Origin: Acidobacteriota bacterium
Lineage (GTDB): Bacteria; Acidobacteriota; Terriglobia; Terriglobales; Acidobacteriaceae
Assembly: GCA_021801945.1 (NCBI GenBank)
Contig: JAKABE010000010.1
Location: 1-23,813 of the forward strand
DNA: 23,813 nt
Reading direction: 5' to 3'
In this document: positions 6,640-14,172 of the stretch, piece by piece
Numbering within the stretch: the stretch's first letter is position 1
How the letters are laid out: each line of letters opens with the position of its first letter
Notes under the pieces: model-generated
Databases searched by the model: none
What the model was told of the DNA's origin: nothing
The model's input: only the letters and a program-made list of their open reading frames with translations
Program-made: the position numbers and the translations under genes

Positions 6640-7809
6640 TTAACTCAGGAATTCAGCGATGGCAGTCACCACGGCCAGCTGCTCGTCTTCGCGCAGTTCG
6701 GGAAAGAGAGGCAGGGCGAGAACCTCGCGAGCGGCTCGCTCCGCCTCAGGAAAATCGCCTTCGCTGTAACCCAGGCCTTTAAGCGCCTCCTGCAGATGCA
6801 GCGGGATGGGATAGTAGACCTCTGAGCCGATGCCGCGCGCGGCAAGGAACTCGCGCAGAGCGTCGCGGCGCGGAGCGCGGAGGACATATTGGTGCCATAC
6901 GTGGCGTCTGCTCGCAACCTCGCACGGCAATACGACACCGTGCTTGGGATAAGGCCCACTTTCGGCAATCCCCGCGCCTGCGAAGAGCGCATGGTAACGG
7001 GCGGCCACGGCGCGACGGGCTTCATTCCAACCCGCGATGTACTTGAGCTTCACATTGAGAATGGCGGCCTGCATGCCGTCCATGCGAGCGTTCCAGCCCA
7101 GTTCGTCGTGGTGGTAACGGCGGCGCATTCCGTGCTGGCGCAGCATCCGTACGCGGTCGGCTAGCTCATCGGAGTTGGTGGCGACCAAGCCGGCATCACC
7201 CGCGGCGCTGAGGTTCTTGGTGGGATAAAAGCTGAAGGCGGCTGCATCGCCCAGACCGCCGGCCTTTACGCCATTCCATTCCGCGCCCCATGCCTGGGCG
7301 GCATCCTCAATCACGGTCAACCCACGCCCTCGACCGAACCCAGAAGAAAAATCGGCGCACTGGCCGAAGAGATGCACAGGGAGAATAGCGCGCACCGTTG
7401 CGCCGCGCGGGCTGTTCAGCACAGCTTCGACAGCGGCGGGCGAGAGATTGAAGGTAATGGGATCAATGTCGGCCAGGAGCGGAATGGCTCCGGCGCGAAG
7501 AATCGAACTGACCGAGGCGAAAAAGCTGAAGGGAGTAGTTACGACGGTCACGCCCGAGTCAGAGCGGACCGGGCTTGGCTCACGGTGCAAGGCGCCAGCA
7601 CCAATACCCGCGGCCGCAAGCGCCAGCCAGAGGGCGTCAGTGCCTGACGAGCACCCAGCGGCGTGCGCCACATTTAACTGCCCAGCCGCGGCGCGCTCGA
7701 AGGCAGCCACCGGGTCGCCAAGAATGAAATGCTGTTCGTTGATTACACGAGAGATTGCATCCAGCAGTTCGGCGTGGATTGGCTCGTACTGGCGCTTGAG
7801 ATCCAACAT
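6640..7809 (-). CDS. DegT/DnrJ/EryC1/StrS family PLP-dependent aminotransferase
   Basis: A 389-residue fold-type I PLP enzyme of the sugar aminotransferase family. Visible motifs are the N-terminal DLKRQY, GCSSGTDAL, TTPFSFFAS, the PLP-contacting IEDAAQAWGA (D169, Q172), and the Schiff-base lysine K198 in SFYPTKNLSAAGDAG. The C-terminal part shows the usual EVYYPIPLHLQ. These enzymes usually transfer an amino group to a keto-sugar nucleotide for cell-surface glycans or secondary metabolites. An unusual Ser/Arg-rich insertion of about 15 residues (about 72-86) separates GIGAG from the VTVVTTPF strand. ATG at 7809 fits the family start, but no ribosome site precedes it. The open frame runs on to 7995, so the start is the weak point. 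No other sugar-nucleotide genes lie nearby. Confidence 0.88.
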   Translation of the reverse strand: MLDLKRQYEPIHAELLDAISRVINEQHFILGDPVAAFERAAAGQLNVAHAAGCSSGTDALWLALAAAGIGAGALHREPSPVRSDSGVTVVTTPFSFFASVSSILRAGAIPLLADIDPITFNLSPAAVEAVLNSPRGATVRAILPVHLFGQCADFSSGFGRGRGLTVIEDAAQAWGAEWNGVKAGGLGDAAAFSFYPTKNLSAAGDAGLVATNSDELADRVRMLRQHGMRRRYHHDELGWNARMDGMQAAILNVKLKYIAGWNEARRAVAARYHALFAGAGIAESGPYPKHGVVLPCEVASRRHVWHQYVLRAPRRDALREFLAARGIGSEVYYPIPLHLQEALKGLGYSEGDFPEAERAAREVLALPLFPELREDEQLAVVTAIAEFLS

Positions 7810-7957
7810 AGGAACACGAATGGGCGGGGTTCCGGGAGGGGCGATATGGCGTGGAATGACGGGGGCTGGCACGCATGTATGGTACCAGCAGGCGCGGGCA
7901 GGTTTCAGAAACAGAAGGCGTTCAGGGGCCTGATGGCAAGGAGCAATGCAGCCGGCC

Positions 7958-7986
7958 TGTCGAAAAGAGTCACAAAAGGCTATACT
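7958..7986 (+). promoter_or_regulatory. Putative sigma-70 promoter for hfq
   Basis: TATACT at 7981-7986 matches five of six bases of the -10 consensus. TGTCGA at 7958-7963, 17 bases upstream, is a weak -35. Transcription from here would give a leader of about 110 bases before the hfq ATG at 8104. Confidence 0.45.
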
Positions 7987-8103
7987 GAGTGACATTGTGG
8001 GAGAGGACGGCTCCGGAGGCAGCGGGGTCGAGTGCCTGATTTTGTATTTGTACGCACATGGAGCTGGAACTCAAACTTCAATGAGGAAACAGGAGATCGG
8101 CAC

Positions 8104-8409
8104 ATGGAACCCAAGCCGGCACAAAACATTCAAGACACATTTCTGAACACGGTTCGCAAGGACAAAACCCCGATTACGATCTATTTGGTCAGCGGCGTCA
8201 AGCTGACCGGAAGGATCCGGTCCTTCGACAAATATTCCGTGTTGCTTGAAAACAACAGCCAGGAACAATTGATCTTCAAACATGCGATTTCGACGGTTGT
8301 GAGCAACCGCACATCGATGCACGCGGAGCACCGGCCGACGGGAGCGGCGGGGCTGGGCCCAGCCCCAGTTGTCGTGCCGGCCTCGTCCGTGGCGGCGGAT
8401 CAGCGGTAG
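8104..8409 (+). CDS. hfq: RNA chaperone Hfq
   Basis: A 101-residue Sm-like RNA chaperone that forms a hexameric ring and promotes pairing between small RNAs and mRNAs. The Sm core is complete: the N-terminal [15 protein letters not shown] helix, [19 protein letters not shown] (Sm1), VLLENN, and [11 protein letters not shown] (Sm2). Phenylalanine replaces the tyrosine of the usual YKH, keeping the aromatic residue and the lysine-histidine pair. The C-terminal 35 residues are a low-complexity Ala/Pro tail. The ATG at 8104 has AGGAG eight bases upstream and matches the family start, so an upstream extension of the frame to 8032 is rejected. hflX follows downstream, the same order as hfq-hflX in many proteobacteria. 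Confidence 0.96.
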   Translation: MEPKPAQNIQDTFLNTVRKDKTPITIYLVSGVKLTGRIRSFDKYSVLLENNSQEQLIFKHAISTVVSNRTSMHAEHRPTGAAGLGPAPVVVPASSVAADQR

Positions 8410-8527
8410 CGTCCAGGGGCAGCCAGGATTGGCAGGCAAGAAGGGTCGAGCCGCTGAGGCCTGCGATAGGCCGGAGTTCCCCACGGCCGTATCGGGCTTC
8501 GGGCTGCAAAGACATGAGTCTTCGACA

Positions 8528-10015
8528 GTGACGGGCTCGGGCGGTTCTGCGCAGGTGCATATCGCTTCGAAGATCGCCTCGGAAAATCTTCCGCAGCAGG
8601 GTGAAAAGCAGGAGCGCGCGGTTCTGGTGGGAGTGGACTTCGAGGCCCGGCCCGCTGGCCAGCGTGGAAGTCTCGCTGGTGCGCGAGCGGTAGCGACGAG
8701 CCGGTTCTCCGGATCCTCGCGGGAAACTCTGCCGGAATCGGCGGAGTCCTTCCCTGCTTCTTCTTTTAGAAATGCTGCGGGAAGGATCTCTCGCGGGGCG
8801 AGCGGGCTGGACGCCCACGCCTCGCTGGCGGAGTTTCGCGAACTGGTTACGAGCGCGGGCGGCGCGGTAGTCGCTGAGTTGCTCCAACGACGTCCGAAGC
8901 CCGATCCGGCCACGCTGATCGGCTCGGGCAAGGTTGCGGAGGTCGCCGGTGTGGCAGCGTCAACCGAAGCCGATCTGGTGCTCTTCGACCACGATCTGAC
9001 GCCCACCCAGTTGCGGAATCTCGAGGCCGCCCTGCCCTGCCGCGTGCTCGATCGGACGCAATTGATCCTGGATATTTTCGCCCGCCACGCACGGACGCGC
9101 GAGGGACAACTGCAGGTAGAACTGGCTCAACTGGAGTACATGCTGCCGCGGCTCGCCGGGAGGGGCAAGTCGATGTCGCAGCTTGGCGGCGGGATCGGCA
9201 CCCGAGGCCCCGGTGAGACTCAGCTCGAGACCGACCGGCGCCGCATACAGCGCCGTATGGAACAGCTCAAGCTGGATTTGAATGCGGTACGCCGGGTACG
9301 AGGAGAGCACCGCCGCCGGCGCGAGGCAGTTCCAGTACCCACCGTTGCGTTGGTGGGCTACACCAATGCCGGCAAGAGCACGCTGTTCAACTGCCTGACG
9401 GGCGCCGGAGTGTTGGCGTCGTCGCGCATGTTTGCCACTCTGGATCCGAAACTCCGCGGCCTCTCGCTTCCCAGCCGGCGCAAGGTTCTGCTGTCGGACA
9501 CGGTAGGTTTTATCCGCAATCTACCCCACACGCTGGTGACCAGCTTTCGCGCCACGCTGGAAGAGGTGGCGCAAGCCGAGGTATTGCTTCACGTGCGCGA
9601 TGCGGCAGCCGCCTACGCGGAAGAACAAAAGCAGCAGGTGGAAAAAGTACTGGGCGAGCTGGAGGTGTTGACGAAGCCGCGCATCGAGGTGCTGAACAAG
9701 ATCGATCTGCTGGACGAAGAGGAGCGGAAGCTGCTCAGAGCGAGTGCGCAGGCACACGGCGAGGTGGCCGTCTCAGCGCTCACCGGCGACGGAATGGAAG
9801 ATCTGCTGAAGGCGATCGATGATGCTGTCCAGTCCGATCCGATGATCGAAGCAGAGCTGTGGGTTCCACAGCAAGAGGGCGCTGTGCTGGCAGCCATCGA
9901 CGCGGGAATGATTGTGCACGCACGGGAGTACGAGGGCAACACGGTAAGACTCAGAGTGAGTGGGCCGGCCTCACTGGTTGGCCGTTTGCGGCGCTTCCGG
10001 CAGCATCAGAGATGA
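8528..10015 (+). CDS. hflX: GTPase HflX (ribosome-associated)
   Basis: HflX is a GTPase that binds the 50S subunit and rescues or splits stalled ribosomes. The N-terminal HflX domain has [10 protein letters not shown] and the glycine-rich [20 protein letters not shown] signature. The G domain has GYTNAGKST (P-loop, about 277-285), FATLDP (G2), DTVGF (G3, about 324-328), NKID (G4, about 390-393) and SAL (G5). A Ser/Arg-rich stretch of about 55 residues interrupts the N-terminal domain between GVDF and SLAEFREL, longer than the acidic linker seen in most members. The start is uncertain: no in-frame ATG lies upstream of the conserved core. GTG at 8528 (495 aa) was chosen; GTG at 8555 or TTG at 8369, which would overlap hfq, are alternatives. 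It is probably co-transcribed with hfq. Confidence 0.93.
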   Translation: MTGSGGSAQVHIASKIASENLPQQGEKQERAVLVGVDFEARPAGQRGSLAGARAVATSRFSGSSRETLPESAESFPASSFRNAAGRISRGASGLDAHASLAEFRELVTSAGGAVVAELLQRRPKPDPATLIGSGKVAEVAGVAASTEADLVLFDHDLTPTQLRNLEAALPCRVLDRTQLILDIFARHARTREGQLQVELAQLEYMLPRLAGRGKSMSQLGGGIGTRGPGETQLETDRRRIQRRMEQLKLDLNAVRRVRGEHRRRREAVPVPTVALVGYTNAGKSTLFNCLTGAGVLASSRMFATLDPKLRGLSLPSRRKVLLSDTVGFIRNLPHTLVTSFRATLEEVAQAEVLLHVRDAAAAYAEEQKQQVEKVLGELEVLTKPRIEVLNKIDLLDEEERKLLRASAQAHGEVAVSALTGDGMEDLLKAIDDAVQSDPMIEAELWVPQQEGAVLAAIDAGMIVHAREYEGNTVRLRVSGPASLVGRLRRFRQHQR

Positions 10016-10137
10016 AACGCGTGGCCACCCATCAATCATCGCGCCTGTTCGGGCCGCCAGTTCTTCTTATGTTGCCTGGTGCCAGGATCACGCTTCTCTA
10101 CCGAGGTACGTTATTCATCGTAGTTTGAAGGAGACCC

Positions 10138-10704
10138 ATGAAGTTGGCCGAAGGCCCAGCTAACCGCAGCATTACGACGCTCTCCAGCCGCGAGGTCTAC
10201 CGCAACCACTGGATGCGCGTGCGCGAAGACCAGATTCTGCGCTCAAACGGCGAAAAGGGGATCTACGGCGTGGTCGATAAGGACGATTCCGCCATTATTC
10301 TGCCCATGGAGAATGGGCACATCTGGCTAGTGGAGCAGTTCCGGTACACCATCGAGGAGCGCGCCCTCGAACTGCCGCAAGGGAGCTGGGAGATGGATAT
10401 TGACTCGCCCGAGGAGCTGGCGCGTGGCGAACTGCGCGAGGAGCTGGGACTACATGCGGCGCGCATGACACTGCTGGGCACGCTTTGGATCGCCTACGGT
10501 CTTTTGCGGCAAAAGCAGCACGTCTTCCTGGCGACCGGGCTGACACCTACAGCCAAAGAACCCGACGCTGAGGAACACGACTTGGTGGCGCATTCGGTTC
10601 CGGTGCAGGAATTCGAGCAGATGATACTTGATGGCCTCATCCGCGACAATTGCACGGTGGCGGCCTGGGGGCTTTATTCGATGTGGAAGGCGCGGCAAAG
10701 GTGA
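10138..10704 (+). CDS. Nudix hydrolase, ADP-ribose pyrophosphatase-like
   Basis: A 188-residue Nudix protein. The beta-strand VEQFRYTIEERALELPQGSW leads into a Nudix box at about residues 82-104 (G82, E97?-L-R, E101, E102, G104). The box is a variant: RGELREELG replaces the canonical RELxEExG spacing by one residue, a form recalled from a subfamily of ADP-ribose pyrophosphatase-like proteins, with the metal-binding EE pair kept. The likely reaction is cleavage of a nucleoside diphosphate linked to a sugar, such as ADP-ribose, but the substrate is unproven. AAGGAG precedes the ATG at 10138 with good spacing. It starts 122 bases after hflX and converges on citrate synthase with only 43 bases between them. 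Confidence 0.87.
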   Translation: MKLAEGPANRSITTLSSREVYRNHWMRVREDQILRSNGEKGIYGVVDKDDSAIILPMENGHIWLVEQFRYTIEERALELPQGSWEMDIDSPEELARGELREELGLHAARMTLLGTLWIAYGLLRQKQHVFLATGLTPTAKEPDAEEHDLVAHSVPVQEFEQMILDGLIRDNCTVAAWGLYSMWKARQR

Positions 10705-10747
10705 GCTGAAGCCAACCGGGACAGCCCACCTAAATCAAGCGCGTTCC

Positions 10748-11884
10748 TCACCCCCGCTGTTCGACGGGGATATAGCGCGCGGGATAGTGCGGCCCGACGT
10801 ACTCGGCGCGAGGCCGGATGAGGCGGTTGTCGTCCAACTGCTCGATGACGTGCGCGGCCCAGCCGGCGATGCGGCTGATGGCAAAGATGGGCGTATAAAG
10901 ATCGATGTCGATGCCCAACATGGCATAAGTCGAGGCCGAGTAAAAATCCACGTTAGCGTTGAGCTTCTTTTCCTGGTTGATATAGAGCTCAATGGCGCGC
11001 GACATCTCGAACCATTTTGTCTGCCCGGCATCCTTACCCAACTGCTCGCTCATGCGGCGCAGATGCGTGGCACGAGGATCTTCGGTTTTGTAGACACGGT
11101 GGCCGAAGCCGGAGACCTTTTGCTTGGCAGCGAGCATGTTCTTGACGTGCTCCACGGGATCGGCACCAGCCCTGTCGATGGCCAGCAACATGCGCATGAC
11201 GCCTTCATTGGCGCCGCCGTGCAGCGGGCCCTTGAGGGCGCCGATGGCGCCGGTGATGGCAGAGTGGATGTCAGAGAGTGTGGCAGCAATGACGCGGGCG
11301 GCGAAAGTGGAGGCGTTTAGCTCGTGGTCGGCGTGCAAGATCAACGCGGTGTTGAGCGTCCGGGTGGCTGTCTCGGAAGGCTTGACGCCATTCAGCATCC
11401 ACAGAAAGTTGGCGGCGTGCGAAAGCGAGCGGTCGGGGGCAACAATTTCTTTGCCCTTGCGCAGGCGGTCGTAAATGGCCACGATCATAGCAATCTGCGC
11501 GGTCAGGTTGTAGGCCTTGCGCAGGTTGGCGTCATGCGAATTGTCTTTTTCGTCGGCATCGTAAAAGCTGAGCGCGGAGACCGCTGTGCGCAACACCTCC
11601 ATGGGCGTGGCCGACCTGGGAAAGCCGCGCAGCATCTCGAAGATGTGCGGGTCAAGAGTTCGGGCCAGGGCAAGCTGCGCCTCGAACTCCCGCAGCTCCA
11701 ACCGGGTGGGCAAAAGGCCTTTCCAAAGCAGATAGGTGGTCTCTTCGAAGGTCGAATTTCCGGCCAGCTCATGAATATCGATTCCCCGGTAGGCCAGCAC
11801 GCCGGCCTCTCCGTCGATCCAACAGATTCCGGAATTGGTAGCGACCACTCCTTCCAGGCCCTTCCCAGCGACAGCGGTTGACAT
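10748..11884 (-). CDS. gltA: Citrate synthase (or 2-methylcitrate synthase)
   Basis: A 378-residue enzyme of the citrate synthase family, which condenses acetyl-CoA (or propionyl-CoA) with oxaloacetate. Catalytic residues are in place: H187 in LHADHELNAS, H222 in KGPLHGGANE, D313 in NVDFYSA, and the GFGHRVYK substrate and CoA-binding segment around 260-265. The length fits the short dimeric type found in Bacillus and thermophiles rather than the long hexameric GltA of Gram-negative bacteria. Short citrate synthases and PrpC-type methylcitrate synthases cannot be told apart by eye. No prpB or prpD neighbour is present, which favours citrate synthase. The start is ATG at 11884, with AGAAG and a G-run upstream. 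Its promoter should lie in the large gap to 12514. Confidence 0.93.
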   Translation of the reverse strand: MSTAVAGKGLEGVVATNSGICWIDGEAGVLAYRGIDIHELAGNSTFEETTYLLWKGLLPTRLELREFEAQLALARTLDPHIFEMLRGFPRSATPMEVLRTAVSALSFYDADEKDNSHDANLRKAYNLTAQIAMIVAIYDRLRKGKEIVAPDRSLSHAANFLWMLNGVKPSETATRTLNTALILHADHELNASTFAARVIAATLSDIHSAITGAIGALKGPLHGGANEGVMRMLLAIDRAGADPVEHVKNMLAAKQKVSGFGHRVYKTEDPRATHLRRMSEQLGKDAGQTKWFEMSRAIELYINQEKKLNANVDFYSASTYAMLGIDIDLYTPIFAISRIAGWAAHVIEQLDDNRLIRPRAEYVGPHYPARYIPVEQRG

Positions 11885-12033
11885 AACTTCTGGATTTCCC
11901 CCTTACGAATGATTTACTTACCAGCGGCGGTGGAGCGGCGGTCTCAAAAGAGTTGAACCGGCGTCGAAAAGTACGCCAAAAGATGTTTATAACCCACGGA
12001 TTCGAAGCTTGTCACGAAGGGTGAGACAGAGTG

Positions 12034-12239
12034 TGGGAAGCTGGACCAGAAGGGCGCGCAATAGCGTTTGCGGGGTGCATTGCGGTACAGGTCAGCTGTT
12101 CCCCCCCCTGCGGGCGAGCCGCCTGGCTCGCGATCGCACCGCCAGGCTCGCGCCCAAGGCCATCGTCGATTTCCATGGCTGGGAAGCTCTTTCGCCCCAA
12201 CCCAGCCAAGGCAGGCCGAGTCAGCGACGCAGCTTCCCA
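12034..12239. ncRNA. Candidate structured RNA of unknown class (strand undetermined)
   Basis: TGGGAAGCTG at 12034-12043 is perfectly complementary to CAGCTTCCCA at 12230-12239, so a 10-bp helix would close a domain of 206 nt. Inside are two further helices. One is GCCTGGC/GCCAGGC (12121-12127 with 12141-12147), which can be extended outward by GAGCC/GGCTC-type and GGGC/GCCC pairing across about 12112-12155. The other is GGCTGGG/CCCAGCC (12177-12183 with 12201-12207). A second TGGGAAGCT copy at 12180-12188 could compete for the same 3' arm. Coding potential is poor on both strands. It was compared from memory with 6S, SRP, RNase P and tmRNA signatures and none was recognised. Transcription itself is unproven. 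Confidence 0.35.
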
Positions 12240-12300
12240 AGTGTCCAGCGGGGGGAGCAGCCGGTAAATGGCTGACAAGAAAGCAGGCATTCCCTCGCAC

Positions 12301-12340
12301 GGTCCGTCGGCATCTTATATTCTGTAAGATTCCTGGGACC
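12301..12340. other. Nested palindrome (hairpin or protein-binding site)
   Basis: Outer arms GGTCC (12301-12305) and GGACC (12336-12340) enclose inner arms ATCTTA (12312-12317) and TAAGAT (12325-12330) around a 7-base loop. On the minus strand the inner part reads TATAAG, close to a -10 box, so this could be a promoter with a symmetric operator for a minus-strand transcript through 12239-12034. There is no T-run, so it is not a typical terminator. Confidence 0.4.
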
Positions 12341-12514
12341 GTATGAAGCTGGGCTTCCCAAAGCTGAGCCGGGGACTTATTTGCCGTGCCGTTGAGGGAG
12401 AGTTCGGAGGCAAGGGAAAGAGCCTCCTTGAGAATGCGTCTAATTCGGATAGCGTAAGGGGGCCATTCCGGACGATGTGTCGAGGATGGACCGCCCGAGG
12501 ATGAGAGGCAAGGA

Positions 12515-13426
12515 ATGAGTGAGATTGACGATACGCCCAGAACCTATTCGGGAGCGCTGCTAGCAGTGCTCGCAGTAGCGTTGCTGGCGGCTGTTGCTGG
12601 CCTGATCTGGTGTTATGCGCTGGGCAGCCGGCTGACAAATCAGCAAGCGGAGCTTACCACCGCCCAACAGAGCAACGCACAACTGGCCGCGAGTCTGCGC
12701 GAAACCGACGCCCGATTGCGCGTGGCCACCGATGAACTGGGTAAATCGCTGGGGTTAACCCAGAAGCAGATGGACGAGCAGGCCCAGCGGATCCTGCGTC
12801 GCGAGCAAGCCGAGGAGGCGAACAGCCGGAGGCTGGAAAATGCGCAGCAGCAAACTGCTCAGCAGGTGAGCGCCGTTTCCGGCGAAGTCTCCAACGTGAA
12901 GACCGATGTGGGTGGGGTGAAGACCGATTTGACCAAGACGCAAAGCGACCTGGCCAACGCCCTCAGCCAGCTACAGTCCATGAGGGGAGACCTGAACAAC
13001 CAGAACACTCTGATCGCCCGCAACCACAGCCAACTGGTGCTGCTGGAGCAACGGGGCGACCGCAACTACTACGAGTTCACGCTCTATAAGGGAAGACGGA
13101 AGCCGGTGGGCACGATCAGTCTGGAGCTGAGGAGCGCCAACCCGAAGCAGAGCGCGTTTACCCTGTACGTCTTTGCCGACGACCGGAGATACGTGAAGAA
13201 GAACAGGAACCTCGATGAGCCGCTGCAGTTCTACAGCGGCAAGAATCCGGAATTGTACGAGGTTGTGGTGAATTCAATCCGGTCCAAGAAGGAGGTTTCG
13301 GGCTATCTTTCCGTGCCCAAGAGCGCGCCCGTTCCGCCGGCCGTGCATGGGGCAAATGGTCCCGCACAGAATTCCGGGAGCGCCAAGAGCAAAAAGAAGA
13401 GCCTGCTCGGGAGACTGATCCCCTAA
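12515..13426 (+). CDS. Hypothetical membrane-anchored coiled-coil protein (303 aa)
   Basis: No named family was recognised. Residues 1-11 are polar. Residues 12-36 form one hydrophobic membrane span (ALLAVLAVALLAAVAGLIWCYAL). About 40-180 is a long Gln/Ala/Glu-rich coiled coil with a local 7- to 11-residue rhythm (VSNVKTDVGGVKTDLTKTQSD). About 184-272 is a compact beta-rich domain starting NYYEFTLYKG. The tail is Pro/Ala-rich, then basic (KSKKKSLLGR). The architecture suggests an inner-membrane protein with a periplasmic coiled coil and a terminal sensor or binding domain, but the function is unknown. The ATG at 12515 has AGAGG six bases upstream. Its stop directly abuts the stop of the opposite-strand gene. 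Confidence 0.85.
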   Translation: MSEIDDTPRTYSGALLAVLAVALLAAVAGLIWCYALGSRLTNQQAELTTAQQSNAQLAASLRETDARLRVATDELGKSLGLTQKQMDEQAQRILRREQAEEANSRRLENAQQQTAQQVSAVSGEVSNVKTDVGGVKTDLTKTQSDLANALSQLQSMRGDLNNQNTLIARNHSQLVLLEQRGDRNYYEFTLYKGRRKPVGTISLELRSANPKQSAFTLYVFADDRRYVKKNRNLDEPLQFYSGKNPELYEVVVNSIRSKKEVSGYLSVPKSAPVPPAVHGANGPAQNSGSAKSKKKSLLGRLIP

Positions 13427-14047
13427 CTACTGCTCAACAATGGGGACGGACGGGGTGAGCACCAGGTTGGGCTCGTAGCGGAAGGTGAAGGTGAAATTCA
13501 GGTCTTTGCGCGTGTCCCACTGCTGCTTGGTCATGCGGAAGGCGCAAAGGAAGCTTCCTTCCACCGTCTGTCCCGGCTCGATGGTCTCGTCGAGCGCCAA
13601 GGGCCTGCCGTGCGGAACGGGGATGTGAGGATAGGCGAGAAACACCTGCTCAAAGTTGGGTCGTGGAGCCGCATAGCTGGAGTGAACGCCGTCGCCGAAA
13701 GTGGCGTTGGTGAGGATATTGGTGAGAAAGAGCGGCTGCTTGCTCTGATTGTGCAGCCGCACTTCAGCAAAAACCAGCACCTGGTCAAAGGTTTCCTTGG
13801 GCATCGGTACACCGGCGGCATCGAAGCCTGAGGTTTCAGTGTGCATAGGGTGTACCCAGAGGCCCACGACCTGTCCCGTAGCCAGGGGGGGCTTTTGCCC
13901 GACAATCACGTAAATGGCAATGAGCACGGTGACGACCACGATCGCGATGATCGTCGCCACCACCACATGGCTCGTGCCCTTGGTCAGCTCTTCGCCGCGC
14001 GCGGCGTCATCCATCTCGTCCGCGCTGTTTTGATGCAGCAGGCTCAT
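13427..14047 (-). CDS. Hypothetical single-span membrane protein (206 aa)
   Basis: No named family was recognised. Residues 1-26 are acidic and polar. Residues 27-50 are a Val/Ile-rich membrane helix (HVVVATIIAIVVVTVLIAIYV). The rest is a beta-rich domain, probably extracytoplasmic, with alternating strands such as FAEVRLHNQSKQPLFLTNI and LNFTFTFRYEPN. It resembles immunoglobulin-like domains of the DUF4352 kind in style only. ATG at 14047 has no clear ribosome site, but the reverse strand has TAAGATAATGG just before it. The stop (13427-13429) touches the stop of the convergent coiled-coil gene with no base between. The two could be functionally linked membrane proteins, but convergent orientation argues against an operon. 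Confidence 0.82.
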   Translation of the reverse strand: MSLLHQNSADEMDDAARGEELTKGTSHVVVATIIAIVVVTVLIAIYVIVGQKPPLATGQVVGLWVHPMHTETSGFDAAGVPMPKETFDQVLVFAEVRLHNQSKQPLFLTNILTNATFGDGVHSSYAAPRPNFEQVFLAYPHIPVPHGRPLALDETIEPGQTVEGSFLCAFRMTKQQWDTRKDLNFTFTFRYEPNLVLTPSVPIVEQ

Positions 14048-14172
14048 AGCGCCATTATCTTAGATCCATTCGAACAGGTCCGCGCACAATTCCAATTTCT
14101 ATTTCTCGAACCCCTCGTCCTGGAGCGGAATGGTTTGGGGTTGAGGTTAAAGACGCAGGTTGTTCATGCCCG

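Larger units (their letters stand above)
11885..12514. other. Large non-coding region rich in inverted repeats
   Basis: A 630-base stretch between the divergent citrate synthase gene and the coiled-coil membrane protein gene. Frames crossing it, including a 118-codon one on the minus strand at 11944-12300, lack protein character. It holds a possible structured RNA (12034-12239), a nested palindrome (12301-12340), a GGCGT/ACGCC hairpin at about 11960-11977 and a GAAGC/GCTTC hairpin at 12345-12357. Promoters for both flanking genes should also lie here but were not identified with confidence. Confidence 0.6.

Noticed and set aside
8071..9006. Minus-strand open frame of 311 codons opposite hfq and hflX
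   Set aside because: Both plus-strand genes are firmly recognised; this frame has no family features.
12130..12137. GCGATCGC octamer resembling cyanobacterial HIP1
   Set aside because: A single copy inside a hairpin loop is expected by chance in GC-rich DNA.
11944..12300. Minus-strand open frame of 118 codons in the large gap
   Set aside because: Rich in Cys, Trp, Pro and Arg with no motif and no ribosome site; the stretch is better explained by inverted repeats.
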